Assembly (NCBI GenBank): GCA_021464245.1
Contig: JADCRB010000036.1
Location: 5,380,372 to 5,444,371 of the forward strand
Origin: Carallia brachiata
Lineage: Eukaryota > Streptophyta > Magnoliopsida > Malpighiales > Rhizophoraceae
Reading direction: 5' to 3'
Length of the DNA stretch: 64,000 bases
Within the stretch, counting starts at the first letter, position 1. Every line of letters begins with the position of its first letter. The translations under genes were made by a program, and so were the position numbers. Below, piece by piece: positions 24,370-41,059 of this stretch. Under the pieces are notes generated by a model. It was not told the origin of the DNA and did not search any database. It saw only the letters and a list, made by a program, of their open reading frames with translations.

Positions 24370-25172
24370 ATGGCACTGGAAACTGAGAAGAAAAACAGAA
24401 CAGTAAAGAGGATCACAAGTACGGGCGCCAACATGACAGCTCTTGTTGTCGACGATGACAGGACCAACAGAACTATTCACCACAAACTCTTGGAGAATCT
24501 TGGCATAAAAAACCAGGTAGTGGTGAACGGAAAGGAAGCTGTTGATATCCATTGCTCCGGCCAAAACTTTGACATTATTTTGATGGACATGGAAATGCCT
24601 ATCATGAATGGCATTGAGGTATACATATATAGTTGCTTAATTCAATGCTTGTTTTTGTCTTCTTCATTTTTGGCTTTCTTTGTATATAAAAATTGGAAAA
24701 AAGTTAAGAGACATAGACATTTTAGAACTCTTGAATGTAACAAATAATCAACTTTAAATAACGATATTCATATTTTACGCAATAAATATTTAACACTTAA
24801 ATTTTTTATTACGTAAAATATAAATCTAGTTATTTAAAATTAATTGTTTGCTATATTTAAGACTTGCTCTAGTTGCAAAATCCTCTAACTCTAAAATAGA
24901 GCTCTTAAAACTATACCATGGAATTAGTAAAGGTCAATGTTTAATTTGCCAAACTTCTCGTTGACATTGAATTCGCCTCTGCATGTTTGGTGTAGGCAAC
25001 AAAGAAACTACGTGCTATGGGAATAAGCAGCATAATTGCGGGTGTTTCATCACAATCTGAGAAACAAGCGATAGAGGAATTTATGGAAGCTGGTCTTGAT
25101 GATTATCATGAGAAGCCTTTGACCCGAGCCAAACTTATCTCTATCCTTCACAAGATCAGCAATGGACGTTGA
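24370..25172 (+). CDS. Receiver-only (type-C, ARR22-like) response regulator
   Basis: Exons 24370-24618 and 24996-25172 encode 141 residues, almost entirely one receiver domain, the usual size for type-C regulators. All signature residues are present: the acidic cluster VVDDD (residues 27-30), phosphoacceptor Asp73 (LMDMEMP), Ser101 in the Thr/Ser position (AGVSS) and Lys123 (EKPL). In this family the protein accepts phosphate from histidine-phosphotransfer proteins and can remove it from the relay. It shares its intron position (after GIE) and overall plan with the regulator 3 kb upstream, so the two look like an old tandem duplication. The start is the first ATG after a leader acceptor CCTGCAG and gives the expected short basic N-terminus (EKKNRTVKR). 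Confidence 0.92.
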
Positions 25173-25944
25173 GATATTGTGACCATTCATAGATTAGAAC
25201 ACAAAACTAACTTTTTTTTTGGGTAATGATATCTTTAATTCCATTTATTTCAACTCCTAATGATATAAGTGCAATTGCATTCTATTATTCCTATTATCAA
25301 AGCATGCAATATATTTTATGTCCTTGTTTTTTTTTTTCCGGTGAATAAGGAGAGCAAAGGCTAGAATTAAGTAACAATATACAAATTATGTGGAACTAAA
25401 CTCTAACAATATTCTTATTAAGAAGACCATGTAACTTAGTCGGAGGCTATCGCAACAAGATCAACCCCAGACTTTGCGTGTGGCTTCTGATTAATATTGC
25501 TGGGACATATGCATTATCGCTTTTACAATGGATCCATACTATCTTAGCTACAATTTTTTAGTTTAACAACGGTATTATCGAAATGGTAAAGCACTTAGGA
25601 TACGTTTCTTGATAAAAAGGGGAACTGATAGGCTTGAACTAGTCTGAGCTTGAAGTATGGATATTTAATTAACTTGATTTCAAGCTAAACTGCTTTATAA
25701 TTGATAATTGTGGATGTTATGCCTTGGTTGAGAGGCAAACATCAAATAGGGCAGAAGTGCTCATTGTAGCATAATAATTGTTGAAGATTTGGGCCAACCC
25801 AAAAATTTTTTTTCTACGACACAATCAATCATCGTAGACTTTAAAGTACTATCGGCTAGCTTAAAATGAAATACAAAACAAGATGACAATTTGTTCCCTT
25901 AGTTAAGACAGAAAAATTGAACCCATTTGCTTGAAGGTATCGTA

Positions 25945-26597
25945 ACCAATGTTGTAAAAATCAGACCGATCATTGAATCGAAAAATTTAGTAGTTCAAAA
26001 TCTAATCGGTTCAACCAAAATTTGAACCGGTAAAACCAGTATTTAATATTTAATATATAAAAAATAAATATTTATATACATTATACATAAAAATTTATAT
26101 GTAAAATGTAATATTATAATATATATATATGTATGTATTGAAATACTTATATTTGTAAATTTAAAATAAATGATTAATAATTTATTATAAGATAAAATTA
26201 ACAAATTAAAAAAATTAATAATTGTCTTAACAAAAAGAGAAAATAGTAAGTATTAATATATTAGTTATATAGGATGTTGTATGTATTATGTGAGAAGTAT
26301 GAAAAAATAATAAGTATAAAAAAAAAATTACAACAAACTAGAAGTTAGTTTAGTAGTATGAGACTCACTTTTCTTATTGAAGGTGAAGGGTTCAAAACTC
26401 GAGTTTTACAAAGTAATATATAACTTTTTCTAATTATTGAACTAGGTCAACTTGAAACTGATTTCCTAGTTCATTGACCGGATTTTGACCGGTCCGATCT
26501 GATGTCAATTTAAGTTATAACTCGGATTGGATCTCTGAACGGTCACCAGTCCAACCGGTTGAATCATCCAATCCAATCCAAATTTAACAACATTGGT
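25945..26597. mobile_element. Inverted-repeat DNA transposon remnant with ACCGGTT-rich ends
   Basis: The ends match in inverted orientation: ACCAATGTTGT at the left and its complement ACAACATTGGT at the right. Just inside lie subterminal clusters of AACCGGT, GACCGG and TTCAACC words around a very AT-rich core. A larger element of the same style is at 37004-37846. No transposase frame and no clear target duplication were seen, so it is non-autonomous and the superfamily is not assigned. Confidence 0.45.
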
Positions 26598-26739
26598 CAT
26601 AACAAATTATTCTAACAGGCCCATGAGATGAATCATGGTCAATTGAAAACAAAACAAAAAAAGGCATGGAGTGTATTTAGTGCCGATAAGTGTAAAAACT
26701 TTTGCATTTATTAGATTAAATAACGCATGTCCTTTTAGA

Positions 26740-26908
26740 ATATGTCTCAATAGTTAAAATTTAAATTTAAATTTATATTCTAATAATCAGCGGCGTTAAA
26801 TACTTGTTGGAAGAATTTTGTCACCCTTCGAAACTCTACTTGGGTTGGTCTAAATTAATCAGCCCATTAGACTAATTATTTGACAGTTTCAGACTAAAAA
26901 AAAAAAAA
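26740..26908 (+). repeat. SINE-like dispersed repeat, copy 2
   Basis: Shares with the copy at 6661-6850 the run GGCGTTAAATACTTGTTGGA, then TTTGTC, a GGTTGGTCTAAATTAATCAG block and an A-rich end (26896-26908). The left boundary is approximate. It lies within non-coding DNA. Confidence 0.5.
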
Positions 26909-27962
26909 CACAACGCTCCTCTTTATTTTTTTGGTTCTTGGAGAGCTGAAAGCCAACTAATAGTTGAGGGGAATGGGGTTAGAAGATTAGGAAATTGAAC
27001 TATAGATTTAAATTTAGGTATTAAAAGATAAATTCTCTAACTACTGCAGCAATACTGCACCCCGTAAGCACAACGCTCCTCTTGTTTTTGGGTCATTTAG
27101 CCTAGTGGCCAAGGAGCTCAACTTCAAAAAAGATTGCAAGAGACAGCAGTAAAAAAGCCCAGTACTGGGACCGAAAAATAGCAATAAATTAAAAAGCCCA
27201 TCGAGCTGCACCCACCATCCACAACTCTCTTGGACTAAAAAAGTCCATTGGGCTGCAGCCCAACAAATCAGAGAAGCAGAACGAGATACATAGGACGGGA
27301 GAACAAAATGCCTATTGGTGCAGTATGGTCTAACTGATTAAGGAATTTAGTTTTAAGTAAGAAATTCTGTGTCGTGCTTCTTGATAGAATAGTCGAAATA
27401 TTACCCGTATTCTTCTTTTTTTTTTTGGACCAAAAAAAAAAAAAGCCCAGTTTGTACTCGTAGTAAAATTGATTATGTCATTTTGATAATTTTTTGTTTT
27501 ATATTCATATTCTAGCATATTGTTCTCATTTGCGACTTTATGTATTAATGTGAGTATTAATTTTAATTAGAATGGTAAAAAGTGTATTAGTTTAATTGAT
27601 AAATTTGAATTTCGAACATAAATTTTTTCTTTAGATGCCTAATTTCTAATGTTTTTTGTTTAAATGCTAAATTTTAGTATTTAGAAACTGTATTGAACCT
27701 GATTAATTTGATTTAAATTTTTGTCATACCTCTTATATAGAAGAGCTGTCTCAACGCCTTTCTTTTTCATTTACAAAACCGAATTCAAGGTTTCGCTTAA
27801 AATAGACTGAACTCTTTTTAATCAGACAAACGGTCGTTGATTCCTAATTTGCAATGCTGGACTACTGCCACCTCCTTAAAAAAAGAAAAAAAAAACACTT
27901 TTCCTAAATAAAATAAAAACAAAATGCGTGTACTTCGGGTTGGTGCCTTAGCGCCCACACAA

Positions 27963-27972
27963 AAACCCTAAA
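27963..27972 (+). promoter_or_regulatory. telo-box upstream of CPN60
   Basis: AAACCCTAAA lies about 220 bases before the CPN60 start codon. This motif is common just upstream of plant housekeeping, ribosomal and organelle-biogenesis genes and is bound by telobox proteins. Its position in the likely core promoter fits a broadly expressed mitochondrial chaperonin; function is inferred. Confidence 0.5.
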
Positions 27973-28194
27973 CCCCACAAGGACTAGTCAGTTTTTTAAC
28001 TCTTTGTAAGTTGTAACTCTCTGTCTGCTGCTATCGCTCAGGCTCCTTCTAGATCCTTCTGCTTCTTCTCATCCCCTCCTCCGTTTATACGCACATTCAA
28101 TCTCTCTTTCTCACTCTCTCCCTGCCCTTTTCTTCTACCTCTTCTTTCTCTCTCTATCTCATTCGTCCTACTTCCGAACCGGATACCCACAGCC

Positions 28195-32297
<4,103 letters not shown>

Positions 32298-35024
32298 AAC
32301 TTTTCTTAGCATAACACCGGTGCTTCGTTTTACAATTTTTTTTAACACATTTGTGTTTGGCAAAGGACTTAAGACGAGTTTCATGGTAGCCGATTATTTG
32401 ATAATGTGGGAGTGATTCTTCCTCCCACCATTGAATTTTGCGCTATATTGTATCTTCCGTTTTTCCCACTTTTGGTTTTTTTTTTTTTTTTTTCGTTCGG
32501 GGGGAGTGGCGTGTTGTAATTTGGAGCCAGTATGCTCTTTGTTAGCCCCGTAGATGACCAAATCTAGGTGCAATTAATTACTAATTAGAACCTTTCGAGT
32601 ATTTGCCCAGGATGGGGTACATACACCCTTGTGGGACCAAGGAATGGTCATAGAATGATGCTGCCAAAGCCACCGCAAATAGTTGAACTGCTTTGATCCT
32701 ATAAGACTAAAGTTTTTTGACAATACAAGAAGAGACACGACAGGGAACGAATGAATGAATGAATGGTTTAATTGTGAAATATGTATTAAAATTAGAATAA
32801 AAAACATATGACTTGATAGATGGTGTTAGACTCTGTTTTCTGCGCTGCTCTTTTGTTGTCATATAGTGAATGTTTGTAGCACTTGCATATCTATCTAGAT
32901 GTTGCTATCTATTAAGTTACGAATTTATAATAAAAATAATTTTTTTTATAAATCTCGTTTTTGTTTCTGAAAATTAAAACTTACTATATTTTCAGAATAA
33001 AAGTGACCTTTATAATAGATTCTTCCCCTATTTTAACGAAAGGGGTCGTAGGATTGAAAGGCAAAACAGCAAAAGTCCACTCCTGCAACACGCTCTGCGT
33101 ATAACTCACACGGCCACTTGCACAAGTTGTTGGGTATAGGTGGCCAAGTAGAAGACAGCAAAAAGATAGGGACTTTATATGGTTCAATGGACCTCTAAAT
33201 TGAAATGGATCAGAAAGGTAGCTTTCTATTCGGCGTTTTGTCTCTCCAATGATTACCCTATTAATGGACATTTTGACATCAAAAATAGATGCCCCACTAG
33301 CAATTTGCAAATGGTTTATCATCCGGACGTCGTTTGGGGCCTTTCTTTGTGGCTTGCCCTTTTCACAGCTCTCGCATGCCGTCCAATGTAATAAGTTATA
33401 TAAAGAGCAATAATAGTGGTTCTAATAATTATAGAGAATTTATCCAAACATGATTTTGTTTGGCTGTCGGAACATCACGGATTGCCTGATAATGTGCATT
33501 TTGCTTATGCTTATACATACTGAAATATGCATACATGAAATTTCAGTGTGGATTATGAATATAAGTATTCAAATAAAAATAATTTAAACCTGTGTGCAGT
33601 TTTTAGCAAAAACAAAAAAAAAGTGAGAATATATATTTATCGAATAATGTCTCGTGTGCTTCACTGACGGGTCAAATATCTGACCAGTTGTAAATCAATG
33701 GCAACAGAACAATGCGTGAGCACTTTATCCCACCACACCCCCCCCCCCCTACCCACCACATCTCTGCTCTTAAAAATGCATGCACTTCAAGACAAGCACA
33801 ACGCATGTAAAGTTAGATAGGGACAGAGAGAAAAAGAGAAAGCATTTGGTACCAAAGATGCAAGGGGAATGTTAGGTGGCATAATTTTAAAAAATAAATA
33901 TGTATATATAATTAATTTAATGATATTTAATAATTTTTTTTATTTTTTAAATTTAATTATCAAATAACTTATATTCTCACGTTTTAACGAACATTTAATG
34001 GCAAGGTAGTAACTCTTTGTCCCCAGATACAATTGAAAACCCAGCGTGCCAGTGCCCACTCCCACCTCCTGAAAAATTTGTCAGGACAGAAAGTTTGAAA
34101 CTTTCTCAAAGTGTGTTGACATTTTTCTTCTTGTACTTGTGCTTGAAGATCCAATCATTTATCTACGACTTCTGATATGGGTTTTGAGTCATGTACCCAT
34201 TTTCCTCATTCATGTTTCTTAGTACAATGTCCTTAAACTGCTGGCTTTTCAAATGTAAGAAAATTTTTTACTTCTTATTTTCATAGAACTGAATAGAATC
34301 CCATTTTGTTTCCATGCATTCACCTAATTACCAGCACATGTTCGCTTTCTTTCTCTCAATTATTGTTTTTTTTCCTCTAATTATCTTTTGTTACGAAAGT
34401 TTCATTGCGAACGTGTGGCCATTCTTCCCTCAGGCATTATCATATGATCAGCTGAATATCAAAGAGAGTTCTTCAACTTGTTCAATTTCTCAATTAAGTC
34501 CTCCTACTTATATGTACGCGGAATTTACCAAGAAAGAAAGGACCTTAAAAGTGAAAGAGATTAACAACATATAGCGCTGCAACAATGATGTGACAAGTAA
34601 ATGCAGCATGTCATGGCCTTCCGCATCCAATTACAAACTATAAATAAATAAATATCTTTAGACCCATGTCAATTCGCAAGATTTTCTCACTTTAACAAGT
34701 TAGAGTATTGTGTATTTCTTGTCGTATTTTTCCTTCGAACAAATAATACGACTATAATTGACTACTATTTGTATCTAAAAAAAATTTAAAAAACTATTAA
34801 AATTACAACGAGTAACAAAAACCACTTGTAAATAGTTAAAAAATTATTTAATGTAATAAAAAAACGTTGCTCTCTGCTTTTAATCGGAGAGTATAGAAAG
34901 CGATTAATTTTGCTTTTGTTAACCAGATATATATGAGAGGCCACCTGGGGGCCACCTTGCAGTCGTAAAGCAGTGGGTTGATATTGTTCGATATTTACGT
35001 AGACGTAGTTAAATATATATATTT

Positions 35025-35235
35025 TTAGGAAAAAATTATATTTTTAGAAGAAGAAACGCTCGAATTACTATCTGAATGTAATTAGGTAGATTTAATGTGC
35101 AACCTACTAAATTATATATGTAACTAATTATAAAAAAAATTATTTATTATATTTAATTACACATATAATTCGATCGTTTACATATTAAATTCGACTGATT
35201 ACATTCGTACAGTAATTCAGACATATTTTTATTTA
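35025..35235 (+). mobile_element. Foldback MITE, family A copy 1
   Basis: Two arms of about 70 bases are inverted copies: the left arm contains CGAATTACTATCTGAATGTA and the right arm contains TACATTCGTACAGTAATTCA-like complement, around a short AT core. The left end TAGGAAAAAATTATATTTTT matches, in reverse complement, the right end of the element at 61090-61315. No coding capacity. Confidence 0.6.
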
Positions 35236-36527
35236 AAAAACATAATAATACTCATATTTTTATATACTTTCAATTTAATTAAATTTTTTTTGATTTCTTT
35301 TAATAAAGGTCACGATAAAGAGTGGACCCAAAATCCCTGCCACTGCATGAAACCGCAAATGTCGGAAAACCGGCCAACATGGCACGCTAAGCCCCTGCCA
35401 CGTCTGCACATCTCACGAAGCGAAAAACATGATGTCGCATTCTCTCTCCTCTTATTGGTCTGTTCAATTTGATAAACTTTAAAAAAATTTATTATTATTA
35501 TTTTTTTAAAGTGGAGAGCATTGCTTGACCATTTTCTTTTGTACTTTTGATTAATAGAAAACTTTATGGCACATAAGTATAAAATGTGACGAATATATAA
35601 TAAATATATAATAATTTAAATTATTAATTATAAAAAATTTATTAAATTTAAAATAAAAAATAAATAAATTATTAAATATTATTAAATTATCTATTTTTTT
35701 TACGTGTCCTATTAAATATATCATTACCATCTTACTCTTTAATTAATTTTCTAACTATTCTAGTTTCCGGTTCCAAACCGCAAACACGGCTTAGGCTACC
35801 AGACATCAGGAAGTCCAATCGGTTCTCAAAAACGTCCCCCAAAATAAATTACAAAAAAATGCCCAATAGTCCTATCTAGCTCTGGCCCGATTTGGATCCG
35901 CTAGACGATCGGCTGGACCCGGTTCCAGGTTTGACCTGACTGGCCTCAGGCCAGTTGTGGGCCCGGGCCTGATAGCTAACAATTAACTAACGACAATTAT
36001 TAAAATGATAGATCAACTTTTGTGAGCTTAAAAAATTTAATTCTGCATCCTAGGACCAAACAAATGAATAAATAAATAACACTGCATCTTGTGTTTTAAA
36101 AACAATTAGTCGATGCATTTTTGCAAGAATTTTTTAGTTTCATATCTAAATTTTAGTAATTTTGTTCTCTTCTCTTAATTTTTTGAAACCTCTTGTAACT
36201 AAAAAAAATTCAAAACTGACAATAGTGAAAATTAAAAGTTTCTGAAGAAAATTTGTTTTTTTATTTTATTTTTTTACTTGTGAGCAAGAGAATATCTCTT
36301 AGAAAATCTTACGAAGTAAGAAAATAATATTACGCTGCCGACTGCCCCAATGTTGTGGGACAGCACATATTTTAGAGAAGGAATAATGCTCCTCAACCAT
36401 CCCACCACGCCCCGAAGTGCCTCGATCCACCATCCATTGGACTCATTTCAATAATTCTCGGCAACTCTTCCAATAACTCATCATATTGCTTCTTTATTAA
36501 CCCTTTCATAGCCTCAACAGGACCCTC

Positions 36528-36566
36528 TATATATATATATATATATGGAGAGAGAGAGAGAGAGAG
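36528..36566 (+). repeat. Adjacent (AT)n and (GA)n microsatellites
   Basis: About nine AT units are followed by GG and then about ten GA units. It lies in gene-free DNA with no promoter evidence nearby. Confidence 0.8.
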
Positions 36567-37003
36567 CTTTGTTTATATGTTCATGGAGCCTTAACCCCCG
36601 AAGTTATCTTGTGTGATGGTAGAAAAAAATTTTCACAGTTTCACTTCAATTTTCGTTAACGTGTTCATTTAGTTAAACGTATATGCTTATAATTTACTCT
36701 TTGATATAACGCAATTCTGTTTGAATATATTTTCTAACAATGAAAATACTTTCATATTATCTAACAGATTTGGATCTCGCTAGTCATTCACTGAATTCTA
36801 AGTCTCGTTAAATGAACGAAGACGTAGCAATTTTTCTAACCGACGAACGAATTGACGGTGTTCAATTTCTGTGTTCGCACGCACCAATAAACATTTATGG
36901 AGACAATGATTGTCAAGTTGAGGTCCTGACTGGTGCAGGTGATTTTCGCTTTGACTAGTTTGCATTTATTTTCTCTGCTTGTACACGTTATGTTCTTAAT
37001 TGT

Positions 37004-37846
37004 AACTATGGTTACAAGAAGCGAATCAGACCGAGCGGTTCAATTGAAAAAATCGAAAATCGATCTTTAATTCGGTTTGGTTCACACAAAAAATCGGTTC
37101 AACTGAGAACCGATCTAAAATCGGAGAACCGGCCGATTCAATTGGAAATCGGTGAACCGGTCTTGGTTCAACCGATTAGACCGGTTTGAGTTTTTATTAA
37201 TTTTTTAAAATTTTTTTAATTTAAAATATAAATATATAATTTATAAAGTAATTTTTTTAATTTATTGTGTTCTTCAAATTAAAAATTTAAAGACTATACT
37301 GCAAAACTTAATAAATTCCTCTAATTATGTATTTTCTCAATCTTCTTATATTAAACTATAATATCTTTAACATAAATAAATAATAATAATTTATATAAAT
37401 ATAGTTCTTAAAATATAATTTGCTTTAAATACTTATTATCTTTTATTAAAATTTTTCATCATAGTATTTGAAAATAACAACAATATAATTTAAATATAAT
37501 CTTTAATTCGTGTGTAATCAAAATTTATTTATATTATTTATATATAAAACTATGTTTTAAATATATTTACATATATTAATTTATTAATTTATTAATTTTA
37601 CTTTACAATAAATTATAAATAATATATGTTAAATCTAAAAATATATGTATTCTACTTTATACATATATATAATATTTATATCTTATATTATTCTTTATAT
37701 ATATTATATACCCATATATTTTAATTTTTATATATTTAATATTAAATATCGGTTTTACCGGTTTAACCGCGGTTAAACTGGTTGAACCTTGAACCTCTTA
37801 TATTTCCAGTTCAATGACCGGTTCGGTTCTAATAACCTTGATTGTT
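37004..37846. mobile_element. ACCGGTT-rich inverted-repeat DNA element
   Basis: The termini AACTATGGTTACAAGAA and the complement of TTCTAATAACCTTGATTGTT are imperfect inverted repeats. Immediately inside, both ends carry dense GAACCGG, GGTTCAA and AACCGGT words; the central 500 bases are nearly all A/T. The same plan is seen at 25945-26597. No transposase frame is present. Confidence 0.45.
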
Positions 37847-37913
37847 ACATGAAGGAAACTCGTACATTATATTCATATTTGAACCGTCTATGAGATCAAA
37901 TTTGCACCAATGA

Positions 37914-39176
37914 TCTGTTTTATAATGTTGTTAATTTGCAGTGCGCTATCGTGTGCCAGCTACCATTCTTCATGTCTGCTTCCTCTCCAGTGATTTTTCT
38001 GATAGTTGGTGCTTACTCTGTGAAACTTTGTCCCTTTCTGTAGACTTGGTATTGATGTCGTTCCGATCGTGGTAGTGGCGCGTGCGCCTCTCTCTCTCCC
38101 GATGATGATCTATTCAGCTTTGTTTCGTGGTTCATGTTTGGGGTGCTTGGTTGGCTCCCTTACCCCTCTATGTCACTTCAATGGGTACGGGTGGGGGAGG
38201 TGAGTCTTTTTGGTCGACCTGCCCTGCTCGGTCCCTAGTTTCTCTGTAGCTCAAGTTAACTTCCACGCCCTTGAGTGGCGCTTTGGCGAGATTCGGCGTG
38301 CTTCCAACCCTGTGTTGTTGTTTGGCCATTGTTGGCCTACTAGGGCTTCCTCTTTCCCATTTGATGGTGGTGTCGCCGTACTGCATTCAATGGGACGCCT
38401 ATTTCTTGGCTTGGGATAAATATTTTTAAAGTTCTAAACCTTTAAATTTTTTTATATTTGAGTCCTAAACTTTTTTAACATTTCATTTGAGTCCTAAATT
38501 TTTTAATTTTTTACTATATCAGTCCTTTAAATTACGAAAAATAGTCAATCTATTAATAAGTGAGTTTAATTTAATAAAAATAATTTAAAAAAGCTTAAAT
38601 ACATGAGTTAAATATTTTTTTCATCAAAAAAATATGCATATTAATATTTTTTTTAATCAACAATATACGAATTAAATAGGTAACATGTATATTTTTTATA
38701 AAAAAGACATTCAATTCATATATTTAATCTTTTTTAAATAATTTTTTGTAAAGTTAAAATTATTTTTTAATAGATTGATCACTTTTGTTAAACAGAGGGA
38801 CTAATTTGGTAGAAAATCAAAAAATTTAGAACTCAAATGAAATGTTAAAAAGATTTAGAACTCAAACGTAAAAAAACTTAAAGGTTTAGGATTAAAAAAA
38901 TCCTTATCCCTTCTTGGCTTTGGGGCATTTGGGCCTCGGGCTCTCTTCCCTAGTTCTAGCAAGCTTATCATTTTCCTGAGCTTTTGGCTCAGACCTATTT
39001 TTCTTCTTGGCCTGTTTGGGTATTTATAGGTTTAGAGTTTTGAATTGTAGTAGGCTCTACTTGTATGATAAGGAAGTCTCCCTGCCTTTCTATTGTGAGT
39101 TTTGTATTTTGGGCGGACCCTTTGTGTACATGTTATTTATCTAATAAACTTCTTTGCCCTCAATTAAAAAAAAAAA
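37914..39176 (+). mobile_element. 5'-truncated LINE-type retroposon (3' end with polyA)
   Basis: A GC-richer segment ends in an A-run at 39166-39176 after an AATAAA-like stretch. It is flanked by near-identical 10-base words: GCACCAATGA at 37904-37913 and GCACTAATGA at 39177-39186, with one mismatch, which fits a target-site duplication. No reverse-transcriptase motif remains, so only the 3' region is present. A later MITE at 38413-38910 splits it. Short open frames at 38.17-38.42 kb are not real genes. Confidence 0.55.
38413..38910. mobile_element. Mutator-type long-TIR MITE with 10-bp target duplication
   Basis: The element begins GGGATAAATATTTTTAAAG and ends with the complement of GGGATAAGGATTTTTTTAA; inverted arms continue for about 110 bases with words such as CCTAAACCTTTAA, TTTGAGTYCTAAA and AACATTTCATTTGAGT. 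It is flanked by a perfect 10-base direct repeat TTCTTGGCTT (38403-38412 and 38911-38920). Long inverted ends plus a 9-11 base duplication are the hallmark of Mutator-like elements. Length is 498 bases and there is no coding capacity. Confidence 0.85.
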
Positions 39177-40589
39177 GCACTAATGAAAACTCGATTGGCG
39201 CGCACGCGCACACACACATGCACCTAATTCACTCGAAAAATCATTACAACAACAAACTAAACATTAAAAAATAATTAAAAAAAACTAACATTAAAAAATA
39301 GATAAATAAAAAAAGAAGAAATCAATTGCCTGCGCACCACAAGCCATGGGCCAAAGAGTCAAAGAAAAGTATGGAGCCAACTCCGTTTTTCTCTGCTTTA
39401 TTATTGTCACATAGGAAAAGGAATCCGTTTACGGTTTACAGTTAATTGTCATCTTCTGCACCACCAAAAGTAAATCCCAATAATTAATCGGCCGATTCAG
39501 CGCCATCTCAAATAATCAAATTGTTGTGGGGCAAGTTCCAATCATTTAGTTATATTATAAAGCCAAAGAAACTCAACCCATGATAAGTGATAGCGTTATC
39601 CGCAGTTTTTGTTTGCTAAACCACGCAATTTATCAAATGCAATCGAAGATTCTTGGCAACGTCTGAAGTAATCCAAATTTGGCTACAACAAAATGATGCC
39701 GCAAACATGAATCATAAGCCATAAAAAGCAAGGCGAGAATCTGTTTCTTCCTTCTTTTATTTAATCAACTTTTTGAGCTTGTGCTTGAGTTTTATGGGTA
39801 GCACTTTATTAATTACAAAGTACATTAATTTGAGTGCAGGTTGGAATAGCAGTGTTGGCGGCTGGCTCCTTATGCTTAAATTTCCTGGTCAACCAGGATA
39901 AATTTAGTTAATTAAATTTTAAACTCAAAGCGAATATTTTTATCAATTATTAAAAAAAGAGATTTACTATATGTACATGGGTACTTAATGAGAGCATAGA
40001 CTGCCTAATCACGGTTGACCAATGACTCAAATGCCCATGTTGTGAATCTATGAGGTGCGACTCTTATCGATTCGAGACGCATGCATGCTCTATAAATGTA
40101 TTAAAATTAGCTAATGTTATTTATAGTTTTAAAAAATATAATAGAGACACAAAAAATAAATAACTATTACAAAAATGAATCTATTCGTATATAATAATTA
40201 ATGATTGTAATTAAATAAAGTGAACGGTCTATTTTTCGTCTTATTTTTTATTTTCTTTGACAAGAAAATGTTTCTTTTTTGTAAAAATATGAAAACACAA
40301 GAGCGATTTTTATAATTCGTAGCATTGTGCTTATTCGATAAACACTTTTTGTGGGGGTTGGTTTAACCCAGCAGAATACTTCTATACAGATTTGAACCCA
40401 AGGCACGTATGCTCTGACCAACCTCTTTAGACTACAATCGGTGGTTTAAGGAAACGTTGATTATCACAAGTTGTTTTGACTGGATGAAATTGAGACGTGA
40501 ATTCTTTAGAAAATATTATAATTGTTAGAATTTAAATTTTTATTTTTAAAGTCTTAGATTTTAATCATATAAATGAAAAAGATGAAGTT

Positions 40590-40975
40590 AAAATTTAAGA
40601 TTAATATATAAAAATATCACTAATTTTACTGAAAGTAACAAATCTAACACTAATTTTAAAAAGTAACAAATATAACATCAATTTTACTTATAGTAACAAA
40701 TCTAGTACATTGTGAAAGTTTTTAAATAAAATATATCTATTTCGATGATATAATATTAATTTATATAATTATCATGTCATTAAAATAGATATATTTTTAT
40801 AAATCTGCCATTAAAACTGACAGATTCTGTTCATATAAAATTATTATGTACTAGATTTGTTATTTTAAGTAAAGTTAGTATTAAATTTATTACTTTTTAA
40901 AATTAATACTAAATTTGTTACTTTATATAAAATTGATAATATTTTTATATATTAACCTTAAAATTTATAAGAAAA
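40590..40975. mobile_element. Foldback MITE with arms over 100 bases
   Basis: The left arm (from AAATTTAAGATTAATATATA through AGTAACAAATCTAGTACAT) is the inverted copy of the right arm (ATGTACTAGATTTGTTATTT through the complement of the left end). The arms also contain internal repeats of AGTAACAAAT about 35-40 bases apart. The loop is about 150 bases. Outer borders are approximate and no target duplication was found. Confidence 0.65.
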
Positions 40976-41059
40976 AAATTTTTATATTATGTAATTTATT
41001 ACTTAATAATTTTTTTAATAAAAAATACAACTAAAAGTAGGTGTGAAAAAAAGTTTCTA

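Larger units (their letters stand above)
25173..28194. other. Intergenic interval upstream of CPN60
   Basis: No protein-coding gene is seen. The stretch holds an ACCGGTT-rich inverted-repeat element (25945-26597), a SINE-like copy (about 26740-26908) and AT-rich filler. The last 250 bases form the CPN60 promoter and a pyrimidine-rich leader (runs of TCTCTTTC), with a telo-box at 27963-27972. Confidence 0.6.
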
